From a bacterium (GTDB lineage Bacteria > Zixibacteria > MSB-5A5 > GN15 > FEB-12): a stretch of 64,000 nt of DNA. The notes below the pieces were generated by a model. It was not told the DNA's origin and did not search any database. It saw only the letters and a list, made by a program, of their open reading frames with translations. How positions within the stretch are numbered: position 1 is the stretch's first letter; each line of letters begins with the position of its first letter. Location of the stretch: positions 62,001 to 126,000 of the forward strand of contig JADJGQ010000005.1 of assembly GCA_016708025.1 (NCBI GenBank). The letters are read 5' to 3'. Shown in pieces: positions 42,275 through 49,286 of this stretch. A program made the position numbers and the translations under genes.

Positions 42275-43117
42275 CTACTGCTCGTCGTCGACCAGGAACC
42301 GTACGGATGCACAGATCCAGACGTAGTTGGCGACCATCTCAGCAAAAAGCCCGATAAAAAGCACCCAGAAGACCAGCTCGGGGCGGAATTTCTCGATCAG
42401 GATCTCGGGACGATTCGCTGCGGCCGAGAGAAGCAGAGGAACGATCAGTACCAACAGGGAAAGGATGAACATCGAGATCGGGCGTCGAATCGCCAGCGAG
42501 AAAGACCGCTTGATCGCCTTCCAGAACGAATCGCCATGAATGGCGACTGACGGTATGGCGGTGAAAAAGAGCGCCAGGAGCACAGAATAAATGACCGGGA
42601 GGAAGACAAATTCGAAGGCGAGCTGTCGACGGGGTGAGCTGATCAGCATGCTGTGAAGCATCTCCGGCAGGAAAAAGCTCGCCGCCGTAATGAGGCCATT
42701 AAAGATGATGGAGATCATGATAAACTGGGGCCAGAGACGAAGGGCTGACTTGAACAGACTTCCCTTCGGGCGAGTCGATTGGAACCCATGCCAGAACGCC
42801 AGCGCGGCGGTGCCGAGGAAGATCCCTTCGATGAGCACGCTTATCGCCAGCTTGGCCCAGCCATAAAACCAGGGGAGATAAAGAAAGTGGCTGGGATAGT
42901 GATATAACCGCTCGGACAGGTCAGGATTGATCAGCGACGATACCGTCTTGATCGGACCATAAAAGAGCGGGGTCAAATGCTTGTAATGAGCGATCAGGAC
43001 CAGTCCGAGGACCGAGGCATATACGAATAACGCCAGCCAAGCTTTGCCACGGCCGAGGTTCTTGAGTACGTCGACCAGTACCGAGGCAAGATGGTTCAGG
43101 TTCTTCAAGAACGACAT
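42275..43117 (-). CDS. Six-span membrane protein, unknown
   Basis: A 280-residue protein with about six hydrophobic segments: WLALFVYASVLGLVLIAHYK, LAISVLIEGIFLGTAALAF, FIMISIIFNGLITAASFFL, VFLPVIYSVLLALFFTAIP, ISMFILSLLVLIVPLLLSAA and LVFWVLFIGLFAEMVANYV. It resembles integral proteins of the YihY or glycerophosphodiester-related kind only in topology; no family call is possible. It is the last gene of a unit with the FnIII lipoprotein and the PEGA protein, starting 11 bp after the lipoprotein stop. Confidence 0.65.
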   Translation of the reverse strand: MSFLKNLNHLASVLVDVLKNLGRGKAWLALFVYASVLGLVLIAHYKHLTPLFYGPIKTVSSLINPDLSERLYHYPSHFLYLPWFYGWAKLAISVLIEGIFLGTAALAFWHGFQSTRPKGSLFKSALRLWPQFIMISIIFNGLITAASFFLPEMLHSMLISSPRRQLAFEFVFLPVIYSVLLALFFTAIPSVAIHGDSFWKAIKRSFSLAIRRPISMFILSLLVLIVPLLLSAAANRPEILIEKFRPELVFWVLFIGLFAEMVANYVWICASVRFLVDDEQ

Positions 43118-43128
43118 TCGTACTCCCG

Positions 43129-44385
43129 CTACTTTACAACTGTCACGGTATTTGAACCGACCGACTGGTTGTTGGCGTCGACGACAAAAATGCGGTACAG
43201 CCAGGTCCCGGCACCGGAAACGACATCGGAGAACTGGTTCGTATTCTGCTGGCTTATTACGGTCACCAACTGGTCGTTTTCATCGACCGTTCCGTTCCCG
43301 AGTTGTCTATACAGACGATATTCGGTGAAGTCATCAATTCTGCTGACCGACCAGGTAACGCGGACGGTGTCCCCTGCCGCATCTGTTGCGGCGAGAATGA
43401 CCGGGTCAGGCGGGTCGCTGAGAATTGTCAGCAACGATAGCGACGGCAGGTTCGGGGCACGGTTCCCTGCAGCATCAACATATCGTCCGAGCACCTGCGC
43501 CTCGTTGGCGCTGGCATTGAGCGGAACGATCCAGCGATAGGAAAAGAGCCCGTCAGCGGCTGTGGCATCGCCATTGGTTCCGTCGTCAAAGAGACGGAGC
43601 GAATCGTTATCTATATTAACCGCCGCGGCGCCGCCGACATCAGATGTCTTCAGATAGAAAAACATTTCGGTGCCAGTCTGGATCGTGCCGCTGGTCGGCG
43701 TGAAGTAGACTGAGTCGATGAAGGCGCGGGAATCAACGATGATACTGTCAGTCAGCAGTCCACCTGTTTCGATACCACCGGCAAGAAGGAAACGTGCATA
43801 AACCCGCTTCGAACCTTCTCCATCGGAGAGTTTGAAGGTTCGACTTGCGGCAAACGTCTGCCAAACCGCCCCGGCGAATCCGGGATCCTCGGAGAGCATG
43901 ACATTGGTGGTAGTACTGGGGGCGACCATATTCACGCTGACATCCCAGTCGCGAGTATAGATGGCGTTGTTATCGATGGTAATGCCCAGGACCTGCAGAC
44001 TGATGATAATAGCCTCGGACCGATACCCTTCCGCACCCGTGGCCCCTACTGACGCTACCTGAAACGCATAGGCTTGATTCAGACGAAGGCCAGACAGAGT
44101 TCTGGTGAACGAGATATCAGTGGTCGAGTCGCGCAGCCGGGTGACGCCGGTCATCGAGTCGGTAGTATAGATACGGAATCGACGTACCGCGGTAGTGTCG
44201 ATCACTTCCCAACTCAACGTGACCGAGGTCGTGTCAATTATGGCGGAGAGATTGACCGGAGTCGGCGGTGGAGTCGGCAATGAGCTGACCGGGTCGCGAG
44301 TATCGACATAACGATCGCAACCGATGATCAGCAAAAGCACGAAGAGAGTACATCCCAATACAACGTAGGTTTTCCTGGCAAACAT
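43129..44385 (-). CDS. Lipoprotein with fibronectin type III domains
   Basis: A 418-residue lipoprotein: lipobox IIGC after a hydrophobic leader (MFARKTYVVLGCTLFVLLLI), a proline-rich linker PTPPPTPVN, then FnIII-like modules (VTLSWEVIDTTAVRRFRIYT; VRVTWSVSRIDDFTEYRLYR) with a choice-of-anchor-like beta domain between them (NDSLRLFDDGTNGDATAADG). It is probably anchored in the outer membrane with the domains exposed. Start 9 bp after the PEGA protein stop; operon with the genes on both sides. Confidence 0.75.
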   Translation of the reverse strand: MFARKTYVVLGCTLFVLLLIIGCDRYVDTRDPVSSLPTPPPTPVNLSAIIDTTSVTLSWEVIDTTAVRRFRIYTTDSMTGVTRLRDSTTDISFTRTLSGLRLNQAYAFQVASVGATGAEGYRSEAIIISLQVLGITIDNNAIYTRDWDVSVNMVAPSTTTNVMLSEDPGFAGAVWQTFAASRTFKLSDGEGSKRVYARFLLAGGIETGGLLTDSIIVDSRAFIDSVYFTPTSGTIQTGTEMFFYLKTSDVGGAAAVNIDNDSLRLFDDGTNGDATAADGLFSYRWIVPLNASANEAQVLGRYVDAAGNRAPNLPSLSLLTILSDPPDPVILAATDAAGDTVRVTWSVSRIDDFTEYRLYRQLGNGTVDENDQLVTVISQQNTNQFSDVVSGAGTWLYRIFVVDANNQSVGSNTVTVVK

Positions 44386-44394
44386 GTACTACTC

Positions 44395-45129
44395 CTAGAA
44401 ATTCCGTGAAAGCGCCAGACCAAAGCTGTTCTGGTCGGCGGTTGGTGTCACCGTGATCCCCTGAATGGTCACGTTCCCTTTGTTTTCCGGGAAGAAGAAG
44501 AGAACATCGAGCACGTTGATCGCCCAGACGCCGATCATGGCGCCGATAGTTCCTCTCCGTATATCTTCGGAATCAAACGCCTCTTCTTGATGAAGGCGGC
44601 GCTGACGGTCGAGGACCTGGAGGGTGGCGAAGTCAGCCGTGTCGCGAGCCTCGCGATAGGCATTCTCGCTATCCTGAAAACGATCATACTTTATCTGGAA
44701 ATTGTGATCGGCAATGACGAAGGCGGTAACAGATCCAACGGCCAGTACGCCGAAGAGGATCGACTTACCTTTCTGTTCGGAGTACTTCTGTCCCCATCCC
44801 GGAATGAACATGGAACGGACAGCGCCTTTGAAGCGGGTTTTGGGAGAGAGTCTGACATCCAATGCCTGACTTCTCCCCGGCTCAAGAAAGACAGAGGTCT
44901 TGTACGTTTCGTACATCGGCTTTTTGACGGCAACATCAAAGGGTCCAGCCAGTCGATGCTGCAACGTGGTCGGGGTAATGCCGGTAACCGTGACGGTCCC
45001 TTTCAGCGTCACCAGAGCAGCAGAGGGAGTCGAGCGGACGGTCAGTCCACCAGCGGAAGCTGAATCCTGAGCGGCGAGCAGGGTCGGCACCAGGCAGACC
45101 GCCAGACAGGACAGGAATCGTTTTACCAC
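44395..45129 (-). CDS. PEGA-domain membrane protein (DUF5683-like)
   Basis: A 244-residue envelope protein: signal segment (KRFLSCLAVCLVPTLLAAQ), a PEGA-type domain (LTVRSTPSAALVTLKGTVTV, AVKKPMYETYKTSVFLEPGR), then the motif MFIPGWGQKYSEQKGKSILFG and two hydrophobic spans flanking a charged helix (YDRFQDSENAYREARD). PGWGQ proteins are common in the FCB group; their role is unknown. The frame is open upstream, but GTG 45129 has GGAG about 11 bases before it and the promoter at 45161 excludes earlier starts. It begins the three-gene unit. Confidence 0.72.
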   Translation of the reverse strand: MVKRFLSCLAVCLVPTLLAAQDSASAGGLTVRSTPSAALVTLKGTVTVTGITPTTLQHRLAGPFDVAVKKPMYETYKTSVFLEPGRSQALDVRLSPKTRFKGAVRSMFIPGWGQKYSEQKGKSILFGVLAVGSVTAFVIADHNFQIKYDRFQDSENAYREARDTADFATLQVLDRQRRLHQEEAFDSEDIRRGTIGAMIGVWAINVLDVLFFFPENKGNVTIQGITVTPTADQNSFGLALSRNF

Positions 45130-45160
45130 TCTAACCCTTTCTCCTCGTAAGTTTTCACTG

Positions 45161-45169
45161 ATTATACCA
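45161..45169 (-). promoter_or_regulatory. Extended -10 promoter of the PEGA/FnIII/membrane unit
   Basis: TGG followed by a perfect TATAAT (extended -10), and no clear -35. Transcription would start near 45154, leaving about 25 nt before the GTG at 45129. It lies downstream of a terminator (45221-45249), so the unit is separate from the sugar transferase gene. Confidence 0.6.
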
Positions 45170-45220
45170 CTGCCGCCAAAGTATGAGGGTGGGATAATCA
45201 ACACAAGCCAAAAACATTCC

Positions 45221-45249
45221 AAAAAAAGAGCCGCGAGAGTTCGCGGCTC
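45221..45249 (-). terminator. Intrinsic terminator after the sugar transferase gene
   Basis: GAGCCGCGA/TCGCGGCTC stem with a 4-nt loop followed on the minus strand by seven T residues. A classical rho-independent terminator 26 bp after the stop. Confidence 0.9.
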
Positions 45250-45274
45250 AGAAGGCTTTTTAGCGGGGCACCAA

Positions 45275-46204
45275 TCAGTGCGCGCCCTTGCCGGTAAAGA
45301 CCACGACGACGGTCCGCAACATGATTTTTACGTCGGAGAGGATCGACCAGTTCTTGATGTACTGGAGGTCAAAGCGGACCTTCTCAGCGACACTGGCGAT
45401 AGACGAATCGTAGCCATTCTCGATCTGCGCCAAACCGGTCAGACCCGGCTTAACATCGAGACGTGAGGCATATCCGTGGACCTTGGTGGAGAGGTCACGG
45501 ACGAAGTTGGGGCGCTCAGGGCGCGGGCCAACCATGGCCATGTCACCTCTGAGAACGTTGATGAACTGCGGGATCTCATCGATTCGAGTCCGACGGAGGA
45601 ATGCGCCGACGCGAGTGATCCGCGCATCACCCTTGGTCGCCCAAACCGGTCCGCTGTTCACTTCAGCATCCTGAACCATGGTACGGAATTTAATGACTTC
45701 AAACGGCTTTCCCATGTAATCGACACGGCGACGGTCGCGAGCCCGACGGTTATCATCGGCGGTGCGGTTAAAGCAGCGGCGATCCCGTTTGCGGCGATTG
45801 ATGCCAACGCGCGTCTGGGTATAAAAGACCGGACCCGGAGAGTCCAGCTTAATGACAATAGGAACCATCAGCCACAGCGGGGAGGTCAGAAGCAACCCAA
45901 CAATGGAGCCGACGATGTCGAGCGATCTCTTGAGGACCTTGTTGACCATAGCCTTCATCAGCGCCGGACGACTCAAGGAAGCCGGCACCACAAAGATATA
46001 GAGGGTCGACAGCATCACAAACAGGAAACCAAAGGTCTCACCGGCGAAGAAGCGGAGCTTCAGGCCGAAATCTGGGGTCAAGGTCGGATATGAGGCCGGA
46101 GCAGGCAGGGTGGCGCTGGAAGCGACTCCATACTGCATGCTGCGGGTCTCTAAAGCGACCGTGGCGTCCGTAGGACTTTGGAGGTTGGTTGTGACTTTGT
46201 CCAT
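45275..46204 (-). CDS. Sugar transferase (undecaprenyl-phosphate glycosyl-1-P transferase), with basic insert
   Basis: A 309-residue polyprenyl-phosphate hexose-1-phosphate transferase that starts exopolysaccharide or O-antigen repeats. Family motifs: KRSLDIVGSIVGLLLTSPLW (membrane anchor), SPGPVFYTQTRVG, FEVIKFRTM, the catalytic DE-rich RTRIDEIPQFINVLRGDM, and GPRPERPNF with KPGLTGLAQIENG. Between RVG and GKPFEVIKF lies an unusual insert of about 26 residues, very basic (RRKRDRRCFNRTADDNRRARDRRR). There is a single N-terminal transmembrane segment before the anchor, shorter than WcaJ/WbaP. The gene has a sigma-54-like promoter upstream. Confidence 0.92.
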   Translation of the reverse strand: MDKVTTNLQSPTDATVALETRSMQYGVASSATLPAPASYPTLTPDFGLKLRFFAGETFGFLFVMLSTLYIFVVPASLSRPALMKAMVNKVLKRSLDIVGSIVGLLLTSPLWLMVPIVIKLDSPGPVFYTQTRVGINRRKRDRRCFNRTADDNRRARDRRRVDYMGKPFEVIKFRTMVQDAEVNSGPVWATKGDARITRVGAFLRRTRIDEIPQFINVLRGDMAMVGPRPERPNFVRDLSTKVHGYASRLDVKPGLTGLAQIENGYDSSIASVAEKVRFDLQYIKNWSILSDVKIMLRTVVVVFTGKGAH

Positions 46205-46263
46205 ATGTGCTGTACCGAATATTCCCTATTAGATTGAACTTAGTTGACGTACAGCAGCCCTAT

Positions 46264-46281
46264 GAGCAAATGCATTGCCAA
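46264..46281 (-). promoter_or_regulatory. Sigma-54-type promoter of the sugar transferase gene
   Basis: The minus strand reads TTGGCAATGCATTTGCTC: -24 TGGCA and -12 TTGCT with the required 10-bp GG-to-GC spacing; only the C after TGGCA is changed. Predicted start near 46254 and a leader of about 50 nt. It should need an NtrC-type activator such as the one at 40598-42028. Confidence 0.65.
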
Positions 46282-46513
46282 TTCCAGAATTGGTCCGGTG
46301 CGAAATTCGTTAAAATTCGCAGCTTCGTAATGATTTTGTACTGTTGTATGCCAATCAGTTAACCATGGTAATCGTGGATAATCCAGATTCTTCTTGTCGC
46401 CGTTCCGACGGTTTGAGGTGCTTTAACCGTTTTGGAACCAAATGTGGTCACACTTCATGCAACATGTTGCGCAAGATTGCGCACCGGAAGGTACAGTTAT
46501 CCACATAACAAAG

Positions 46514-46539
46514 AAAAACCGGCGATTCAATCGCCGGTT
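46514..46539 (-). terminator. Intrinsic terminator of the PorV-like gene
   Basis: AACCGGCGAT/ATCGCCGGTT stem with a 3-nt loop, followed on the minus strand by TTTCTTTG. Just after the stop at 46566. Confidence 0.8.
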
Positions 46540-46565
46540 TGTTCCCTTACCCTGTTCTGGGGGAG

Positions 46566-47510
46566 CTACTTGCCGAGCCCGATGCTCAGCGAGAACCTGT
46601 GCAAGTCTTCAGACGTGTACGAATCTTTGGGAGTGTAGGCGTAGTCCAGACCAGCGCTGGAGAAGCGGAGGCCCGCGCCAAATGAGATTCCGGTACCGAA
46701 CGGGCGGACATCATCGCTTGGGTTGTAGTTGTAACCGCCGCGGATGAAATAGCGGTTCTCGAAATTGACCTCGACACCGTGGCGAATCGTGATATCCCCG
46801 TAAATCTTCTTTTCCAGCTCTACCGATGTAAGGAAACGGGAGCCAAACGGAACGGCCGAGACCGCCAGGCGGGCGGCGCTGGGGAGTTTCTCGGATTCCT
46901 GATCAAAAGTCATCGACCCGCCAAAGTTGGCCATAACAGCCGCAACCGCGAACTTATTCCCTTGGTACCGGAAACCAAGATCGGCGGCAAAGGTCGAAGC
47001 GGTCAGATCAGCGAGCTTCTGATTGACGAATTTGGTGGTCAGACCGACAGAGATGTCGTCATTGATGCGATAGCCCGCAGAGATGCCTCCCTGCCAGTCG
47101 TACGAGGTGATCTCACCTATAGAGAGGCCATTGGCGTCGTAGCCATCGATCGTCCCATAGTCGAGGAATGTAATGGCAGCGCCAAGGGAGAACTTCTCGC
47201 TCACCGGGAACGCAACAGCACCATGCTCGAGAGCAATATCCTGATACCAGGCGAAATGGCTGAAGGAGACTTCGGCTCGTTCCGCGCCGACGAGAGCGGC
47301 GGGATTCCAATAAGCGGCAGAGGCGCCCTGAGAGACTGACGTATATGCGCCGCCCATTCCGGCAGCACCGGCGCCTACGCCGATGAGCAGGAAGTCTGCG
47401 GCCGTCTGACCGGCATCGGTCGCTGCGATCGAGACTTTTCCAAAGATAGCCACGAGGACGATCAGCAGGATCCAGATGGTCAGAATTCGTTTGACAACTC
47501 TATTATGCAT
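46566..47510 (-). CDS. PorV/PorQ-like outer-membrane protein
   Basis: A 314-residue FadL-type beta-barrel of the PorV group: signal segment (ILTIWILLIVLVAIFGKVSIA), then GQTAADFLLIGVGAGAAGMG, GAYTSVSQGASAAYWNPAALV and the C-terminus FGAGLRFSSAGLDYAYTPKD...SLSIGLGK. PorV-like proteins are shuttles of the type IX secretion system in Bacteroidota, and homologues without that system also occur in other FCB phyla; no T9SS gene is seen here. The ATG at 47510 with GGGA upstream gives a proper signal peptide; the open frame extends 40 codons further into the structured leader. Confidence 0.85.
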   Translation of the reverse strand: MHNRVVKRILTIWILLIVLVAIFGKVSIAATDAGQTAADFLLIGVGAGAAGMGGAYTSVSQGASAAYWNPAALVGAERAEVSFSHFAWYQDIALEHGAVAFPVSEKFSLGAAITFLDYGTIDGYDANGLSIGEITSYDWQGGISAGYRINDDISVGLTTKFVNQKLADLTASTFAADLGFRYQGNKFAVAAVMANFGGSMTFDQESEKLPSAARLAVSAVPFGSRFLTSVELEKKIYGDITIRHGVEVNFENRYFIRGGYNYNPSDDVRPFGTGISFGAGLRFSSAGLDYAYTPKDSYTSEDLHRFSLSIGLGK

Positions 47511-47581
47511 CGCGTTCCCTTTGCAACAGGTTCGACCTGAGGTAAAGGCAAGGCGGATGCCCGAGAAGCGGCTGTCACGAG

Positions 47582-47852
47582 GCGGCACGATGTTTCTGCC
47601 GCGGCTAGTGCCCGTTGTTTGTAACCTCAACTACCCCAACTCTTTTCCATGTACACAGCGCACCAACCATGTGCGCCTGGCCGATGTCTTGCGACCCCTC
47701 CTCGGCCCAATTAACGCTCCCTGTTGACCACATCCTGAGCAGCTTCCTGCCGCAGGACCCTTCCGGGTCAACTATCCCTTTATCAGACTTACCGTTACGC
47801 GTCTCGGTCAGTTCCTGACTTAGACTCCTCGCTCTGTTGGTGAATTGAACAG
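47582..47852 (-). ncRNA. Hairpin-rich leader or structured RNA of unknown class
   Basis: Upstream of the PorV-like gene six hairpins follow each other: 47834-47852 (CTGTT/AACAG), 47801-47825 (nested GTCAG/CTGAC inside GTCT/AGAC), 47723-47772 (GTTGACC/GGTCAAC enclosing TCCTG/CAGGA and GCAG/CTGC), 47679-47707 (GGCCGA/TCGGCC enclosing GTC-GCAA-GAC), 47658-47676 (GCGCAC/GTGCGC) and 47582-47602 (GCGGCA/TGCCGC). A TATAGG box at 47878-47883 could serve as -10. No open frame looks real. It could be a regulatory leader, a free RNA, or a group II intron-like remnant. Confidence 0.5.
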
Positions 47853-48027
47853 CCCGGCCACCAAACATGGGCGATTGCCTATATTTTTCTCATCGGCAAA
47901 CAAGGAAATTTTCATCACATATCAACAAGAATTTTCCCACTGAGGGAAATATCTTCCAGAAACAGAGACGACTCTGCGCTGGCAGAGTCGTTTCGGAGAT
48001 TTTGGCTGATCAGGCGGATGATGAGTT
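47853..48027. other. Rest of the long gene-free stretch
   Basis: Together with the structured leader this makes 517 bp without genes (47511-48027). It holds an A+T-rich, promoter-like segment (about 47878-47960) and the terminator at 47968-47991. Nothing else was recognised. Confidence 0.5.
47968..47991 (-). terminator. Terminator of the M48 peptidase gene
   Basis: ACGACTCTGC/GCAGAGTCGT stem (10 bp) with a 4-nt loop, 36 bp after the stop at 48028. On the minus strand it is followed by CTCTGTTTCT, a weak T-run. Confidence 0.6.
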
Positions 48028-48828
48028 TCACTTGGGAAGGCGCGCCTTCATCTCTTTGTACTTTTTCTCATTCACGGTCAAACCGGAACCAGCGCCGATC
48101 TGAGTGATCTCTGCGCGGGCGTTGGCGATCCGTTCCTGGGTCTCAGGATGAGAGCGAGTCATTGATTCGAAAACACCGGAGGAACCGCCATCACCGGCGG
48201 CGGCCAGTTTTTCAAACATGGTGACAGCGGCATTCGGATCATAGCCGGCGGCTTTCATATAGATGATGCCATACTTGTCGGCTTCGCGTTCGGCATCGCG
48301 CGAGTAACCGGCCATCAGCAATCCCATACCGACATTGATCGCGGCTCCCATTAGTTCGCTGTTGCTGTCTCCGGTAATCAGTTCGAGCGCCACCGCGGCG
48401 CCCATTGCCGTCTGTACGCGCTTGACGCCATGCCGTGCGACAACGTGGGAAATCTCGTGGGCCATCACTGCCGCCATCTCCCCTTCGTTCGCCATTGATT
48501 TCAGCAGACCGGTATAGAAGTAGACATATCCGCCGGGCGTGGCGAAGGCATTCATTTCGTCGGATTCGATGACTGTGAAATGATACTCGATGTCTTTCCG
48601 GTCGCTGACTTTGACGATCTTCTGGCCCACCTCATTGAGGTAGCGTTGCCAGGTATCATCGGCGAGGCGTTTCTCCGACTTGGCTATCTCCTGGGACATG
48701 CCGAGTCCGATCTGTACTTCCTGATCGGTGGACATGAGAATCAGTGATTTTTTGCCTCCGGGGCCAGTTGTTACGCAGGCGACCAGGAGAAGCATTATGA
48801 CGAGGCTGAGAGTAGTCAGGTGCTTCAT
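48028..48828 (-). CDS. M48 family metallopeptidase, lipoprotein
   Basis: A 266-residue zinc protease of the M48 (BepA/LoiP-like) class: signal peptide and lipobox LVAC (MKHLTTLSLVIMLLLVACVT), zinc motif HEISH in AAVMAHEISHVVARHG, and the third-ligand region AEREADKYGIIYMKAAGYDP. BepA-type enzymes clear misfolded outer-membrane proteins; the TPR domain of BepA is absent here. ATG 48828 has GAGG six bases upstream. The gene lies 8 bp after DUF4870, and the two are cotranscribed. Confidence 0.92.
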   Translation of the reverse strand: MKHLTTLSLVIMLLLVACVTTGPGGKKSLILMSTDQEVQIGLGMSQEIAKSEKRLADDTWQRYLNEVGQKIVKVSDRKDIEYHFTVIESDEMNAFATPGGYVYFYTGLLKSMANEGEMAAVMAHEISHVVARHGVKRVQTAMGAAVALELITGDSNSELMGAAINVGMGLLMAGYSRDAEREADKYGIIYMKAAGYDPNAAVTMFEKLAAAGDGGSSGVFESMTRSHPETQERIANARAEITQIGAGSGLTVNEKKYKEMKARLPK

Positions 48829-48836
48829 GGTTTTCC

Positions 48837-49253
48837 TCACAATTTTGCTTTGTCGGCGATATCCGAAATGAGCGGGAGGCGAATCCGTTTCCCCTGCATG
48901 GCAAAATAGATCCCGGCGGCGGCGAGGGCACCGGCGCCGATCAGGACCGCTTTAAACACGAACTTGGCCAGATCATCGATCAACAAAACTACCGCCACTA
49001 GCTCGATGATAAACAGGATGATCCCCTGACGGGCATGAAAGCGAGCTTCATCGTTCTCCCGCCAGTTGATATTAACGAGCGGGATGAAACAAAGAAACGG
49101 GATATACGAAATGATCGCCGCAAGCCGGCTGTCGTCGGTCAGCATCTGCTCGTTTTCAGTCTTCTCCGGAGGGACCTGTTTCGGCAGGCTGGTATCTTCC
49201 GGTGGGACTTCAGCGGATTGGTCGGTTTGATCGCGAAAGAATGAGTCAGTCAT
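48837..49253 (-). CDS. DUF4870 domain membrane protein
   Basis: A 138-residue protein with a charged N-terminal 40 residues and the DUF4870 pattern DDSRLAAIISYIPFLCFIPL, ARFHARQGIILFIIELVAVV, plus a third hydrophobic segment (KAVLIGAGALAAAGIYFAMQ). Three transmembrane segments are expected. The function is unknown. ATG 49253 has GGAG six bases upstream; two further in-frame ATGs upstream lack one. It lies between GH57 and M48 genes. Confidence 0.8.
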   Translation of the reverse strand: MTDSFFRDQTDQSAEVPPEDTSLPKQVPPEKTENEQMLTDDSRLAAIISYIPFLCFIPLVNINWRENDEARFHARQGIILFIIELVAVVLLIDDLAKFVFKAVLIGAGALAAAGIYFAMQGKRIRLPLISDIADKAKL

Positions 49254-49286
49254 ATCGCTCTCCATCGCCATGGGTGGGCGGTTCGC

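Larger units (their letters stand above)
46205..46565. other. Intergenic region with sigma-54-like site and terminator
   Basis: 361 bp without genes. On the minus strand it holds the sugar transferase promoter (46264-46281) and an adjacent palindrome CCAATTC/GAATTGG just upstream of it. The terminator of the PorV-like gene is at 46514-46539. The remainder is A+T-rich with no further motif found. Confidence 0.6.

Noticed and set aside
47605..47868. 87-codon minus-strand frame in the structured leader
   Set aside because: The DNA is better explained by paired stems, and no ribosome binding site or homologue is recognised.
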